DNA of 14,220 bases, from positions 1 to 14,220 of the forward strand of contig CALKUN010000034.1 in assembly GCA_937996675.1 (NCBI GenBank), given 5' to 3'. Of the stretch, positions 6,151 to 13,532 are shown piece after piece. Positions within the stretch are counted from its first letter, which is position 1; each line of letters opens with the position of its first letter. The position numbers were made by a program, and so were the translations under genes. The notes below the pieces were generated by a model that had not been told where the DNA came from, made no database searches, and saw only the letters and a program-made list of their open reading frames with translations. This DNA comes from an uncultured Candidatus Saccharibacteria bacterium. Lineage in GTDB: Bacteria; Patescibacteriota; Saccharimonadia; CAILAD01; GCA-016700035.

Positions 6151-7929
6151 ATGGCAGAATCAACCCCCACTCCAAATCCAGCAATACTTGTACCAGCTAC
6201 GGTTACAGTGGCTGATTTTGCTGCACGTTTAAAATCTACGCCTGCTCAAATCGTGGGTGCACTGATGAAGAACGGCGTGATGGCCACCATTAATGAGCAG
6301 ATTGATTTTGATACAGCCAGTATCATTGCTGTCGAGCTTGGCTATGAAATCGAACTTGAACCGGTCGCAGCTGAGCTTCGACCGAGTAGTAATCAGGATG
6401 ATGATGCTAATATCGAAATGGGCGATCGTCCGCCTGTTGTTGCGGTTATGGGGCATGTCGACCACGGTAAGACGAGCTTGCTTGACGCAATTCGCAATAC
6501 CGAGGTAGCAGCTTCGGAATCTGGCGGTATTACGCAGCACATCGGTGCGTATCAGATTCACAAAAATGATCGCTTGGTGACATTTCTCGATACACCAGGT
6601 CATGAGGCTTTTCATGCTATTCGAGTACACGGTGTCCGTATTACTGACGTTGTGGTGATCGTCGTAGCTGCCGATGATGGCGTGAAGCCACAGACCAAAG
6701 AGGCTGTACGGCTCGCACAAGAAGCTGGAGCTGGCATCGTCGTAGCGATTAGTAAGGTCGATAAGCCAGATGCGGATGTGAATCGTGTAAAACAGCAGCT
6801 TGGCGAGATTGGGATTATTCCTGATGATTGGGGCGGTGATGTTCCAACCGTCGAGATTTCATCCAAGTCCGGCGTTGGTATCGACCAGCTGGTAGACATG
6901 GTCCTGCTCGTGAGTGATCTGGATGTGCCGCAGGCTCGTCAATCTGGTCCAGCTCGTGGCGTCATTATTGAGAGCAATATTGTGACCGGTCGTGGACCTG
7001 TTGCGACTGCTTTAGTTGAAGACGGCACGCTCTCCCAAAATCAATACATTGTAGCTGGATCGACCTATGCCAAGATAAAGTCTCTTGAAGACTACACCGG
7101 TAAGCGCATTAAGTCGGCCACACCTGGTACGCCAGTTGTTGTCTCTGGATTTAAGGACGTACCAGCTTTTGGAGACTGGTTTGAGGTGGTTGAGACCGAA
7201 AAAGCTGCTCGTGAGTGGTTGACAGCTCGTCAGCGTGATTCGAGCATCAAGAGTCTCATGCGTCCGAAGAGTGTCTCAGCAGGGGATCTTGCCCGAGCTG
7301 TAACTGACGGCCGTGTTAAGGAGGTCACCGTGCTGCTCAAGGCCGATGCGCAAGGTTCGGTTGAATCTTTGACTCAAGCCTTAGAGGGTATTGGTAATGA
7401 TGAAGTCCGTGTGAAGATCGTTCAGGCTAATGTTGGTGATATTACTGAAAATGACATCAATACTGCCGCCGCTACCGGAGCACTCGTACTCGGCTTCCAC
7501 GTAGGTATCGCCGGAGCAGTGACGCAGCTGGCGAAGCGTAGCAATGTAACCTACCAGATTTACAAGGTTATCTACGAGCTCCTGGATGACGTTCGAGGCT
7601 GGCTCAATACTCTGCTTGAGCCGGAAATTGTCGAGACCGAGATTGGTAAGCTCGAGCTCTTGGCTGTCTTTAAGACTACTAAGGACAAAGTGATTTGTGG
7701 TGGCAAGATGCTCAAAGGTAAAGTGGAGCCTGGCGTGACAGCCCACGTTAAGCGCGGCAAGGAAGACATCGGCGAGGCTTTGGTCGTAGAGGTCAAGAAA
7801 GGCGCTGAGACAGTAACGAGCGCTATGGAAGAAGAAGAGTGTGGACTCTTGCTTGAGCGTACGCTGGTGCCAGAGGCGGGTGATACCTTGACCTTTATCC
7901 GCCGTGAATCGGTCGCACGGTCGCTGTAA
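6151..7929 (+). CDS. infB: Translation initiation factor IF-2
   Basis: A 592-residue GTPase that brings formylmethionyl-tRNA to the 30S subunit and promotes subunit joining. One IF2_N domain lies at about residues 17-67. The G domain shows G1 GHVDHGKT (101-108), G2 around GGITQHIGAYQI, G3 DTPGH (147-151), G4 SKVD (201-204) and G5 SSKSG (237-241). EF-Tu-like domain II, the IF-2 domain 3 (around KADAQGSVESL) and the C-terminal tRNA-binding domain (ending around residue 585) follow. It lacks the long N-terminal extension of enterobacterial IF-2. Serine replaces the usual asparagine of NKxD in G4. The ATG at 6151 follows AGAGG and starts the domain cleanly; an in-frame start at 6043 would only read through the end of ylxR. 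It sits 20 bases after ylxR and 9 bases before rbfA. Confidence 0.96.
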   Translation: MAESTPTPNPAILVPATVTVADFAARLKSTPAQIVGALMKNGVMATINEQIDFDTASIIAVELGYEIELEPVAAELRPSSNQDDDANIEMGDRPPVVAVMGHVDHGKTSLLDAIRNTEVAASESGGITQHIGAYQIHKNDRLVTFLDTPGHEAFHAIRVHGVRITDVVVIVVAADDGVKPQTKEAVRLAQEAGAGIVVAISKVDKPDADVNRVKQQLGEIGIIPDDWGGDVPTVEISSKSGVGIDQLVDMVLLVSDLDVPQARQSGPARGVIIESNIVTGRGPVATALVEDGTLSQNQYIVAGSTYAKIKSLEDYTGKRIKSATPGTPVVVSGFKDVPAFGDWFEVVETEKAAREWLTARQRDSSIKSLMRPKSVSAGDLARAVTDGRVKEVTVLLKADAQGSVESLTQALEGIGNDEVRVKIVQANVGDITENDINTAAATGALVLGFHVGIAGAVTQLAKRSNVTYQIYKVIYELLDDVRGWLNTLLEPEIVETEIGKLELLAVFKTTKDKVICGGKMLKGKVEPGVTAHVKRGKEDIGEALVVEVKKGAETVTSAMEEEECGLLLERTLVPEAGDTLTFIRRESVARSL

Positions 7930-7938
7930 GGCAATCTC

Positions 7939-8259
7939 ATGGCGAGCCGAAGACAAGCCCAACTTGCAGCTCAGATCCAGCGTAGTGCCGCACAGGCGCT
8001 GGCTGGTGAGGTTCTGTCGACGCTCACGACTGTGACGCGATCAACGATTAGTCCGGATGCACGCCATGCCACTGTTTTTCTGGCTGGCTGGCAAGAGCTG
8101 AAGCCCGACGAACAAGCCCGAGTGCGAGGAATTATTATTGAAGCCGTAGTTCGAGATAGTACTGCTAAATACACTCCACGTATTGAACTCGTACACGACG
8201 ACGCTTTGGAACACGCCTCTCGTATTCAAAACCTTTTGCGCGATGATACGGCTGTTTGA
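7939..8259 (+). CDS. rbfA: Ribosome-binding factor A
   Basis: A 106-residue single KH-like domain protein that binds the 30S subunit and assists late 16S rRNA maturation and cold adaptation. The conserved pattern is visible. There is an N-terminal helix with RRQAQLAAQIQ, then a TTVTRSTISPD strand, ARHATVFLAGW (residues 41-51), a helix, and the ending KYTPRIELVHDD plus an Ile/Leu-rich helix (78-100) that matches the P-x-L-x-F-x-x-D ending of the family. Its length is slightly below the usual 115-130. TAAGG, overlapping the infB stop, serves as the ribosome-binding site, and the gap is nine bases, so it is the last gene of the S1 operon. Its TGA stop overlaps the -35 of the next gene's promoter. 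Confidence 0.85.
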   Translation: MASRRQAQLAAQIQRSAAQALAGEVLSTLTTVTRSTISPDARHATVFLAGWQELKPDEQARVRGIIIEAVVRDSTAKYTPRIELVHDDALEHASRIQNLLRDDTAV

Positions 8260-8284
8260 CCGATAGGGAGAGCGGGCCTATCAT
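8256..8284 (+). promoter_or_regulatory. Promoter of the response-regulator gene, predicted to make a leaderless mRNA
   Basis: TTGACC (8256-8261, overlapping the rbfA stop), a 17-base spacer, TATCAT (8279-8284). Each hexamer matches consensus at 5 of 6. The -10 ends six bases before the ATG at 8291, so transcription should start at or next to the start codon. AAGGGT touches the ATG and is too close to act as a ribosome-binding site. An inverted repeat GATAGG-N9-CCTATC (8262-8282) covers the spacer and half of the -10. Confidence 0.65.
8262..8282. repeat. Inverted repeat overlapping the response-regulator promoter
   Basis: GATAGG (8262-8267) and CCTATC (8277-8282) are perfect inverted half-sites separated by nine bases and lie between the -35 and within the -10. 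If the promoter is used, the repeat is not transcribed from it, which fits an operator better than an RNA hairpin. It could alternatively fold in rbfA read-through mRNA; there is no T tract, so it is not an obvious terminator. Confidence 0.45.
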
Positions 8285-8290
8285 AAGGGT

Positions 8291-8653
8291 ATGAAGACAG
8301 TTCTTCTCACCGAAGATAATGATTTTATTCGCAAGATGTATGTGCTCAAGCTCGGCAAGTCGAGTGATTTTGAGGTGATTGAGGCAGCCGATGGAGCGAG
8401 CGCTCTGGAAGCACTCGATAAGAAAAAACCCGATCTCATGCTCCTCGATATCATGATGCCTGAGATGAGCGGCCTTGAAGTGCTCGAACAGATGCAGAAG
8501 AAGGGCATCAAAGTGCCGGTAATTATCCTAAGTAATGTAATGAGTGCCGAGACACGCAGTCTGGCCGAAAAATATGGCGTCAAAGACTATATCATCAAGA
8601 GTGATCTGACGCCCTCACAGGTCCTGGAGAAGATACAGAAACACCTCGTCTAG
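8291..8653 (+). CDS. Single-domain response regulator (receiver only)
   Basis: A 120-residue CheY-like receiver with no output domain. The phosphorylation site is complete: acidic pair Glu8/Asp9, phospho-acceptor Asp53 in LLDIMMPEMSG, Ser81 in the Thr/Ser position, and Lys103 in the IIKSDLTP segment. Such proteins act by protein contact, for example as phosphorelay intermediates or on motility or pilus machinery; the kinase and target are not in this window. It follows rbfA by 31 bases but has its own promoter, and is predicted leaderless. Its TAG stop shares the CTAG at 8650-8653 with the stop of the convergent fmt gene. The start is supported by the receiver fold beginning at residue 3. Confidence 0.92.
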   Translation: MKTVLLTEDNDFIRKMYVLKLGKSSDFEVIEAADGASALEALDKKKPDLMLLDIMMPEMSGLEVLEQMQKKGIKVPVIILSNVMSAETRSLAEKYGVKDYIIKSDLTPSQVLEKIQKHLV

Positions 8654-9585
8654 GCGAGTTGAATGTGTGGCCCGTTGCGGAGGTCACCTCCGCTGACGAT
8701 AGATCGGCCTGGTAGCTGGGCTTGGTCGATGCGTACGGTGCCGCGAGGCAGTTCGATACTTAATGCTTTGTCTAGATCTATTATCCGGGGTGAGTCATGC
8801 GTAGTCTCTGCATCGATGATAGTTACAGCATGAAGCTTGAGCGTAGTAGTGCTCTCCTTGAGCCGAATCGGCAGCGTAACACTCGGCCAGTCGGCATAGG
8901 CCCGAACTTTGCGGCTAAGAGAAGTAGCAGTTTCATTTGTGGGGTCGACAATACCATCGTTCTTACTGATTAGTTGGCAATATGTGGCGAGTGTTTCGTC
9001 TTGAGCATGCGGAGTAATCCCGCCGGCGACATAGGCATTGATGGTGGGAATGAGAAGCTCCAGGCTGGCCGCTACTAGATCTTGGGTGAGTTGTGCCTTG
9101 GAAATATGTTGATCTGCGGACCAACTTTTCTGTGCCAGAATAGGCCCGGTATCCATCTTTTCCTCAAGAATCATAAGTGATGTGCCTACATCTGAGTCAC
9201 CAGCAAGTATTGCGGACTCGATTGGGGATGGTCCTCTGTGTCGGGGCAGAAGTGATGGATGAATATTCACAATACCGAGCGGAAAAGCGTCCAGGAGCTC
9301 GGCTGGAAGGATCTGACCATATGCAAATAGCACCCCCAAAGTAGGCTGCAGCGCTTGAACATCCGCCAGGATGTCTCGAGCTGCGTGAGGACGAAACAGG
9401 GTGAGCTCATGTTCCTGTGCAAGACGAGCGACCGGGGTGTCTTGAGAAGAGGTATGTCCATGGGCGGGTGCCGGCTTGGTGACAACGGCAGCAATCTCGA
9501 GGCTTGGTTCGGCAATAAGGGCCGACAAGATGTTGGCGCTGATTTCACTGCTACCGAAGAAAATAATACGAGCTGGTGATATCAT
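8650..9585 (-). CDS. fmt: Methionyl-tRNA formyltransferase
   Basis: A 311-residue enzyme that transfers a formyl group from 10-formyltetrahydrofolate to Met-tRNA initiator. The N-terminal Rossmann domain starts with IIFFGSSEIS. The catalytic triad is visible as Asn107 and His109 in VNIHPSLLPRHRG and Asp145 in EEKMDTGPIL. The SLLPRHRG folate-site motif is intact. The C-terminal OB-like domain includes KNDGIVD and the RKVRAYADWPSV motif that contacts tRNA. Length and order match the family (about 310). The start codon overlaps the def stop in an ATGA (9585-9582), so translation is probably coupled. It is the last gene of priA-def-fmt. The stop overlaps the convergent response-regulator stop and I see no terminator between them. 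Confidence 0.95.
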   Translation of the reverse strand: MISPARIIFFGSSEISANILSALIAEPSLEIAAVVTKPAPAHGHTSSQDTPVARLAQEHELTLFRPHAARDILADVQALQPTLGVLFAYGQILPAELLDAFPLGIVNIHPSLLPRHRGPSPIESAILAGDSDVGTSLMILEEKMDTGPILAQKSWSADQHISKAQLTQDLVAASLELLIPTINAYVAGGITPHAQDETLATYCQLISKNDGIVDPTNETATSLSRKVRAYADWPSVTLPIRLKESTTTLKLHAVTIIDAETTHDSPRIIDLDKALSIELPRGTVRIDQAQLPGRSIVSGGDLRNGPHIQLA

Positions 9586-10148
9586 CGGCGATCGTCGATA
9601 AATTTCTGAATGTCATCTGGTATTACATCGACTGGGTGAAGCTGGTTGTCGTCGCCCAGGAAAAGTAGATCGGCCGGATCTCGAACATAATCAAGGAAAA
9701 GTTTGCCGTGCATATGATCGATTTCGTGCTGAAAGACGCGTGCTGCAAACCCTTCGAGGGATAAGCGAATTGGCTCACCATCGATTGTTTCGGCTTTGAC
9801 TTTAATTTTGTTTGATCGAGGAATGCGTGCGTAATAGCGAGGGATAGACAGACACCCTTCAACATCGGAGACTCGATGGCTGCTCTGCTGGATAATCTCG
9901 GGGTTTACGAAGGTGAGAAACTCGTCGTCCTCGGCATCTTCAAAGTTATTTCGTACAACGGTGAGTTTTTGCTTTTGGCCAACTTGGACGGCAGCCAGAG
10001 CAGCACCAAATTCGTTCTTCCGGTCCCAATCCAAAGTTGTCTCGATCATGTCCTGAGCGAGCTGACGAATCGATTCATCGATATGGCCAATGCGAACGGA
10101 TTTTTCGCGCAGCACGCTGCTAGGGAGGGTGACAATTTTACGAATCAT
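9582..10148 (-). CDS. def: Peptide deformylase
   Basis: A 188-residue metalloenzyme that removes the formyl group from new proteins. Motif I reads GAALAAVQVG (residues 48-57), motif II EGCLSIP (97-103, metal ligand Cys99), and motif III QHEIDHMHG (140-148, ligands His141 and His145, catalytic Glu142). The second glycine of the usual GxGLAAxQ is alanine (Ala50), a mild deviation in a loop that contacts substrate. There is an acidic insert near residues 70-76 and a C-terminal extension after LDYV. It follows priA by 15 bases, with AGGT as a modest ribosome-binding site, and its TGA overlaps the fmt ATG. Def and Fmt act at opposite ends of the same formyl cycle. Confidence 0.94.
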   Translation of the reverse strand: MIRKIVTLPSSVLREKSVRIGHIDESIRQLAQDMIETTLDWDRKNEFGAALAAVQVGQKQKLTVVRNNFEDAEDDEFLTFVNPEIIQQSSHRVSDVEGCLSIPRYYARIPRSNKIKVKAETIDGEPIRLSLEGFAARVFQHEIDHMHGKLFLDYVRDPADLLFLGDDNQLHPVDVIPDDIQKFIDDRR

Positions 10149-10163
10149 ATGAGACCTATTACA

Positions 10164-12134
10164 TCAGAGTACTTGAGCCGGGTCAAGATCAATGATCCAG
10201 TCGCTATCCAGTCGGCCGGCTAGTTCGACAAGATGTTTGCGGTGTTTTGATTTGATGATGAGCTGCATGTAGTGCCATTTGCCAGTACGGGCTAGGAGGG
10301 GTGCAGAGGGACCGAGGACTTCGTACCGCATGCCGTCGGGATCAATGGTGTGAATCTGCTGTGCGAGCTCCTCTACTTTGATCTCGGCGGCTGAGAGCGT
10401 AGTGCGGCGGACTGAGGCGCGTAGCAGCCATCGGTAGGGTGGGTAGCCAAACTGGCGTCGTTGCCAAAGCTCTGCTTCAGCAAATCCATCCCAGTCATGT
10501 CTTTGGATGTACTGAAAAAGGGGCCGATCCGGCTGATGAGTCTGAATGAGTACTTGCCCGGCTCGGGTGGCTCGTCCAGCTCTTCCGGCAGCTTGCATGA
10601 TCAGGCTGACAGCTCGTTCGGCGCTCATCCAGTCACTTCCCGCGATGAGGTCATCGGTATTGAGGATACCGACGAGGCTCACTTCGGGAAAGTCGAGTCC
10701 CTTGGCGATCATCTGAGTGCCGACGAGGATATCGAGCTTGTGATGCTGCATGTTCTCAATAGTGATGGCTCCGTCAGATGGTTCAATATCGCGATCAAGC
10801 CGACCGATTCGAGCATCAGGCATGAGTTTGGACAGCTCTTCGTTGACCCGCTTACTGCCTATTCCGTGGTAGTGGAGCTCGCGCCCTGAGCAATCTGGAC
10901 ACTGTGTAGGCGGAAATGTGTCGGTTCCGCAGACGTGACAGCGGAGACGACCGATATCAGCGTGGAGGACGAGCGGCGTGTCGCAGTGATTGCAACGAAT
11001 TGTTTCGCCGCAGTCATCGCAGCTCAGGCGTCGCGCACTACCACGTCGATTGATGAGGATAATGGCTTGAGCACCCTTCAGGATAGTATCTCGTAGGGCG
11101 TTGAGAAGTGGCTGTGAGATGATACCGTCTCGGTAGCGATGCTCGATAAAGTGTATATCTGGGAGCTCGGCCTCTCCGTAGCGTTCCCGCATATTGAGCT
11201 GCTGAATGTTGCCATTCTTGACGAGCGCCAGTGTGGTGAGTGAGGGGGTGGCTGACCCAAAAACCAGCCGCGCCTGCGTGAGACGATGGAGCTGTGCGGC
11301 GACATGGCTTGTGAGATAGCGCGGTGCTTGCTCCTGCTTATAGCTGCCGTCGTGTTCTTCATCGACGATAATCAGTCCAAGGTTTTGAAACGGTAGGAAA
11401 AGCGTCGAGCGCGGCCCTAGGTAGACGAAGGGTTTATTGGTGTGCAGGCAGGCGAGCCAAATATTTCTTCGTTGGATTGCCGTCATGCCAGAGTGCGCTA
11501 CGATCAATTGGTCTCCAAAACGTTGCTTGAGTCGTTCTGCTAGGTGTCGGGTCAGAATGATCTCGGGCGCCAAAATAAGGGCAGACCGTCCGGCCTGGAG
11601 GGTTGTCTCGATGAGGGCTTCATAGACTTGAGTCTTGCCCGACCCAGTAATGCCGTGAATGAGGCTAGGCTTGTCACTCGCGAGGATAGCTTCGTAGACC
11701 TTAGTCTGCTCGTCATTCAGCTCACTGATGCGAGACGAGCTAGATGGGGCAACGGCTATCGGTGTGCGCCGCGTTCTGACAGTCAGACCGCTCGGTAGTA
11801 TGGTCTGCCATACTCCGTGCTGGCTGGACTGATAATAAGGGCCGAGCCAATCGGCGAGCTGGAGAAGGTGTGTCGGCAGGGGAGTTGGGTCAAGCACGCG
11901 CTCAATGGCTTTCATCTTTGAGGGCGGTGTGGTGCTCTTGGCATTGAGCTGTCGAATAATGCCGATAGCTTGCTGTCGACCAAAAGGAATGGCGACCAGT
12001 TGGCCAACCTGAAGCGGCATGCTGTCTTCAAGTGGCGGAAGATAGTCAAACCACTTCGAGGTTCTATGTGGGTAGCTTGTACTTTCGACCAATATACACT
12101 GCCGAGTGACTGCTTTTGTAGCTGTTCGTTCCAT
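10164..12134 (-). CDS. priA: Primosomal protein N' (replication restart helicase PriA)
   Basis: A 656-residue superfamily 2 helicase that reloads the replisome at stalled forks. Residues 1-130 form the 3'-DNA-binding and winged-helix part. Walker A GITGSGKT is at 161-168, DEEH at 258-261 and GSATPS at 293-298. A cysteine block with eight Cys (372, 375, 381, 384, 399, 402, 412, 415) supplies two zinc sites. KGLDFP at 478-483 and QAAGRAGR at 514-521 complete the helicase motifs, and a C-terminal domain follows. It is shorter than E. coli PriA (732) but no motif is lost. The ATG at 12134 has no ribosome-binding site and lies six bases after a TATACT, suggesting a leaderless mRNA. It heads the priA-def-fmt operon and is divergent from secD. 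Confidence 0.95.
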   Translation of the reverse strand: MERTATKAVTRQCILVESTSYPHRTSKWFDYLPPLEDSMPLQVGQLVAIPFGRQQAIGIIRQLNAKSTTPPSKMKAIERVLDPTPLPTHLLQLADWLGPYYQSSQHGVWQTILPSGLTVRTRRTPIAVAPSSSSRISELNDEQTKVYEAILASDKPSLIHGITGSGKTQVYEALIETTLQAGRSALILAPEIILTRHLAERLKQRFGDQLIVAHSGMTAIQRRNIWLACLHTNKPFVYLGPRSTLFLPFQNLGLIIVDEEHDGSYKQEQAPRYLTSHVAAQLHRLTQARLVFGSATPSLTTLALVKNGNIQQLNMRERYGEAELPDIHFIEHRYRDGIISQPLLNALRDTILKGAQAIILINRRGSARRLSCDDCGETIRCNHCDTPLVLHADIGRLRCHVCGTDTFPPTQCPDCSGRELHYHGIGSKRVNEELSKLMPDARIGRLDRDIEPSDGAITIENMQHHKLDILVGTQMIAKGLDFPEVSLVGILNTDDLIAGSDWMSAERAVSLIMQAAGRAGRATRAGQVLIQTHQPDRPLFQYIQRHDWDGFAEAELWQRRQFGYPPYRWLLRASVRRTTLSAAEIKVEELAQQIHTIDPDGMRYEVLGPSAPLLARTGKWHYMQLIIKSKHRKHLVELAGRLDSDWIIDLDPAQVL

Positions 12135-12140
12135 ATTCGT

Positions 12141-12146
12141 AGTATA
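12141..12146 (-). promoter_or_regulatory. -10 element of priA, predicted leaderless start
   Basis: Read on the minus strand, TATACT (5 of 6 to TATAAT) ends six bases before the priA ATG, exactly the spacing seen at the response-regulator gene. I see no convincing -35 at 16-18 bases upstream, so confidence is moderate. No ribosome-binding site is present between it and the ATG. Confidence 0.45.
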
Positions 12147-12167
12147 ACTTATTTTGGGAGTAGAGGA

Positions 12168-12196
12168 TTGATTTTTACCAGATAAAGAGCTATGAT
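12168..12196 (+). promoter_or_regulatory. Candidate secD promoter overlapping the upstream ATG
   Basis: TTGATT (12168-12173), a 17-base spacer, TATGAT (12191-12196, 5 of 6). The -10 includes the ATG at 12192, so a transcript from it would begin near 12203 and could only use the in-frame ATG at 12207. If real, it moves the SecD start five codons downstream and gives a near-leaderless mRNA. Confidence 0.45.
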
Positions 12197-13532
12197 TTTC
12201 AAGAATATGTCTCCGAAGAAATTACGTAGAAGCTTGTATGCAATTGTGGTTGTAGCCCTTGTGGCTACACTTTTCGTGCTGCCTCGAGAGGATCGTATCC
12301 TGCGAGCTCTCGGCATTAAGAATGTAGAACCTCGTGTGAAGCTAGGGCTTGACCTGGAGGGAGGCACCAGCCTTTCGTATGACGCAGATTTGAGTCAAAC
12401 TCCAGCTGCTGATCGAGCGAAAGCCATGGAGGGGGTCATCAACGTTATTACCAAGCGTGTAAATCCAACTGGCACAAGTGAAGCAGTTATTCAGCAGTCG
12501 GGTGAGAGTCGTATCATTGTTGAGCTTCCTGGGGTTACCGATGCACAAGCTGCTGCAGAACAGATCGGCCGCACCGCCCAGCTGACTTTTTACTCACTCG
12601 GTAATGAAGCTACCGAACCCACGCCAACTGACTTAACTGGGAAGGACTTGGAGCAAGCGACCGCCGACATCGACCCCCAGACTGCTCAACCGGTAGTAAG
12701 CTTTACGATGAAGTCTGGCGATGCTACTAAGAAATTTGCCGACCTGACAACCATGATTAACCAATCCGGCGGGCGTCTTGTGATCGTGCTTGATAACCAA
12801 ATACTCTTCAACGGCGGTGTGTCTACTCCGATTACGACTGGGACTGGGCAAATGACGGGCTTTGGAGACATTAAGACAGCCCAGCAGACTGCAGTCCTCC
12901 TCAATGCCGGCGCACTTCCTGTACCCGTGACGCTGAGTAGTCAGAAGACGATTGGCGCCACCTTGGGCGCAGAATCAATCCAGCGATCATTATTGGCTGG
13001 TGTGATCGGCATTCTTGCGGTGTTGATATATATGGTGCTGACATACCGATGGGCCGGAGTGATGGCTGGTCTCGCACTGACACTCTATGTCATCTTGAAT
13101 ATCGCAGTATTCAAGATTGCGAGTATTTCGCCGTGGCCGATTGTCTTGACCTTGGCTGGTATTGCGGGCTTTATTCTCTCAGTCGGTATGGCGGTTGATG
13201 CTAATATCCTCATTTTTGAACGTATGAAAGAAGAGTTGCGAGCCGGTAAGTCTGTTTCGCTCGCGCTCGAAAACGGCTTCCGTCGAGCATGGAGCTCTAT
13301 CCGGGATTCGAATATATCAACATTGCTGACTTGTTTCATTTTGTATAGCTTCGGTGCACCGATCATTAAGGGCTTTGCGGTGACGCTCGCACTGGGAGTG
13401 CTCCTCTCGATGCTTACTGCTGTGACGGTTTCGCGCACACTGATGCGATTGTTTGTCTCAACCAAGTTTGGCAGCAGCCCAGGCCGTTACCGAGTGAAGA
13501 TTGTACAACCAGAGAAAGGTAAGACCGTATGA
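12192..13532 (+). CDS. secD: Protein translocase subunit SecD
   Basis: A 446-residue membrane protein that, with SecF, uses the proton motive force to pull exported proteins through SecYEG. TM1 is at about residues 13-31. The SecD motif LGLDLEGGTSL (51-61) and a compact extracytoplasmic P1 domain follow. Five membrane segments come after about residue 262, with the conserved SVGMAVDANILIFERMKEE in TM4 and the IRDSNISTL region after it. The P1 domain is shorter than in E. coli SecD (615 residues), as in gram-positive and CPR-type proteins. Two starts are possible: ATG 12192 (used here) or ATG 12207 (MSPKKLRR), the latter favoured if the promoter overlapping 12192 is real; neither has a good ribosome-binding site. 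The TGA overlaps the secF ATG by four bases. Confidence 0.93.
   Translation: MIFKNMSPKKLRRSLYAIVVVALVATLFVLPREDRILRALGIKNVEPRVKLGLDLEGGTSLSYDADLSQTPAADRAKAMEGVINVITKRVNPTGTSEAVIQQSGESRIIVELPGVTDAQAAAEQIGRTAQLTFYSLGNEATEPTPTDLTGKDLEQATADIDPQTAQPVVSFTMKSGDATKKFADLTTMINQSGGRLVIVLDNQILFNGGVSTPITTGTGQMTGFGDIKTAQQTAVLLNAGALPVPVTLSSQKTIGATLGAESIQRSLLAGVIGILAVLIYMVLTYRWAGVMAGLALTLYVILNIAVFKIASISPWPIVLTLAGIAGFILSVGMAVDANILIFERMKEELRAGKSVSLALENGFRRAWSSIRDSNISTLLTCFILYSFGAPIIKGFAVTLALGVLLSMLTAVTVSRTLMRLFVSTKFGSSPGRYRVKIVQPEKGKTV

Noticed and set aside
8262..8284. Intrinsic terminator after rbfA
   Set aside because: The 6-bp inverted repeat has a 9-base loop and is followed by ATAAGGG rather than a T run.
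10461..10889. 142-codon plus-strand ORF
   Set aside because: It lies wholly antisense to the conserved helicase and zinc-motif region of priA and has no recognisable domain or start signals.
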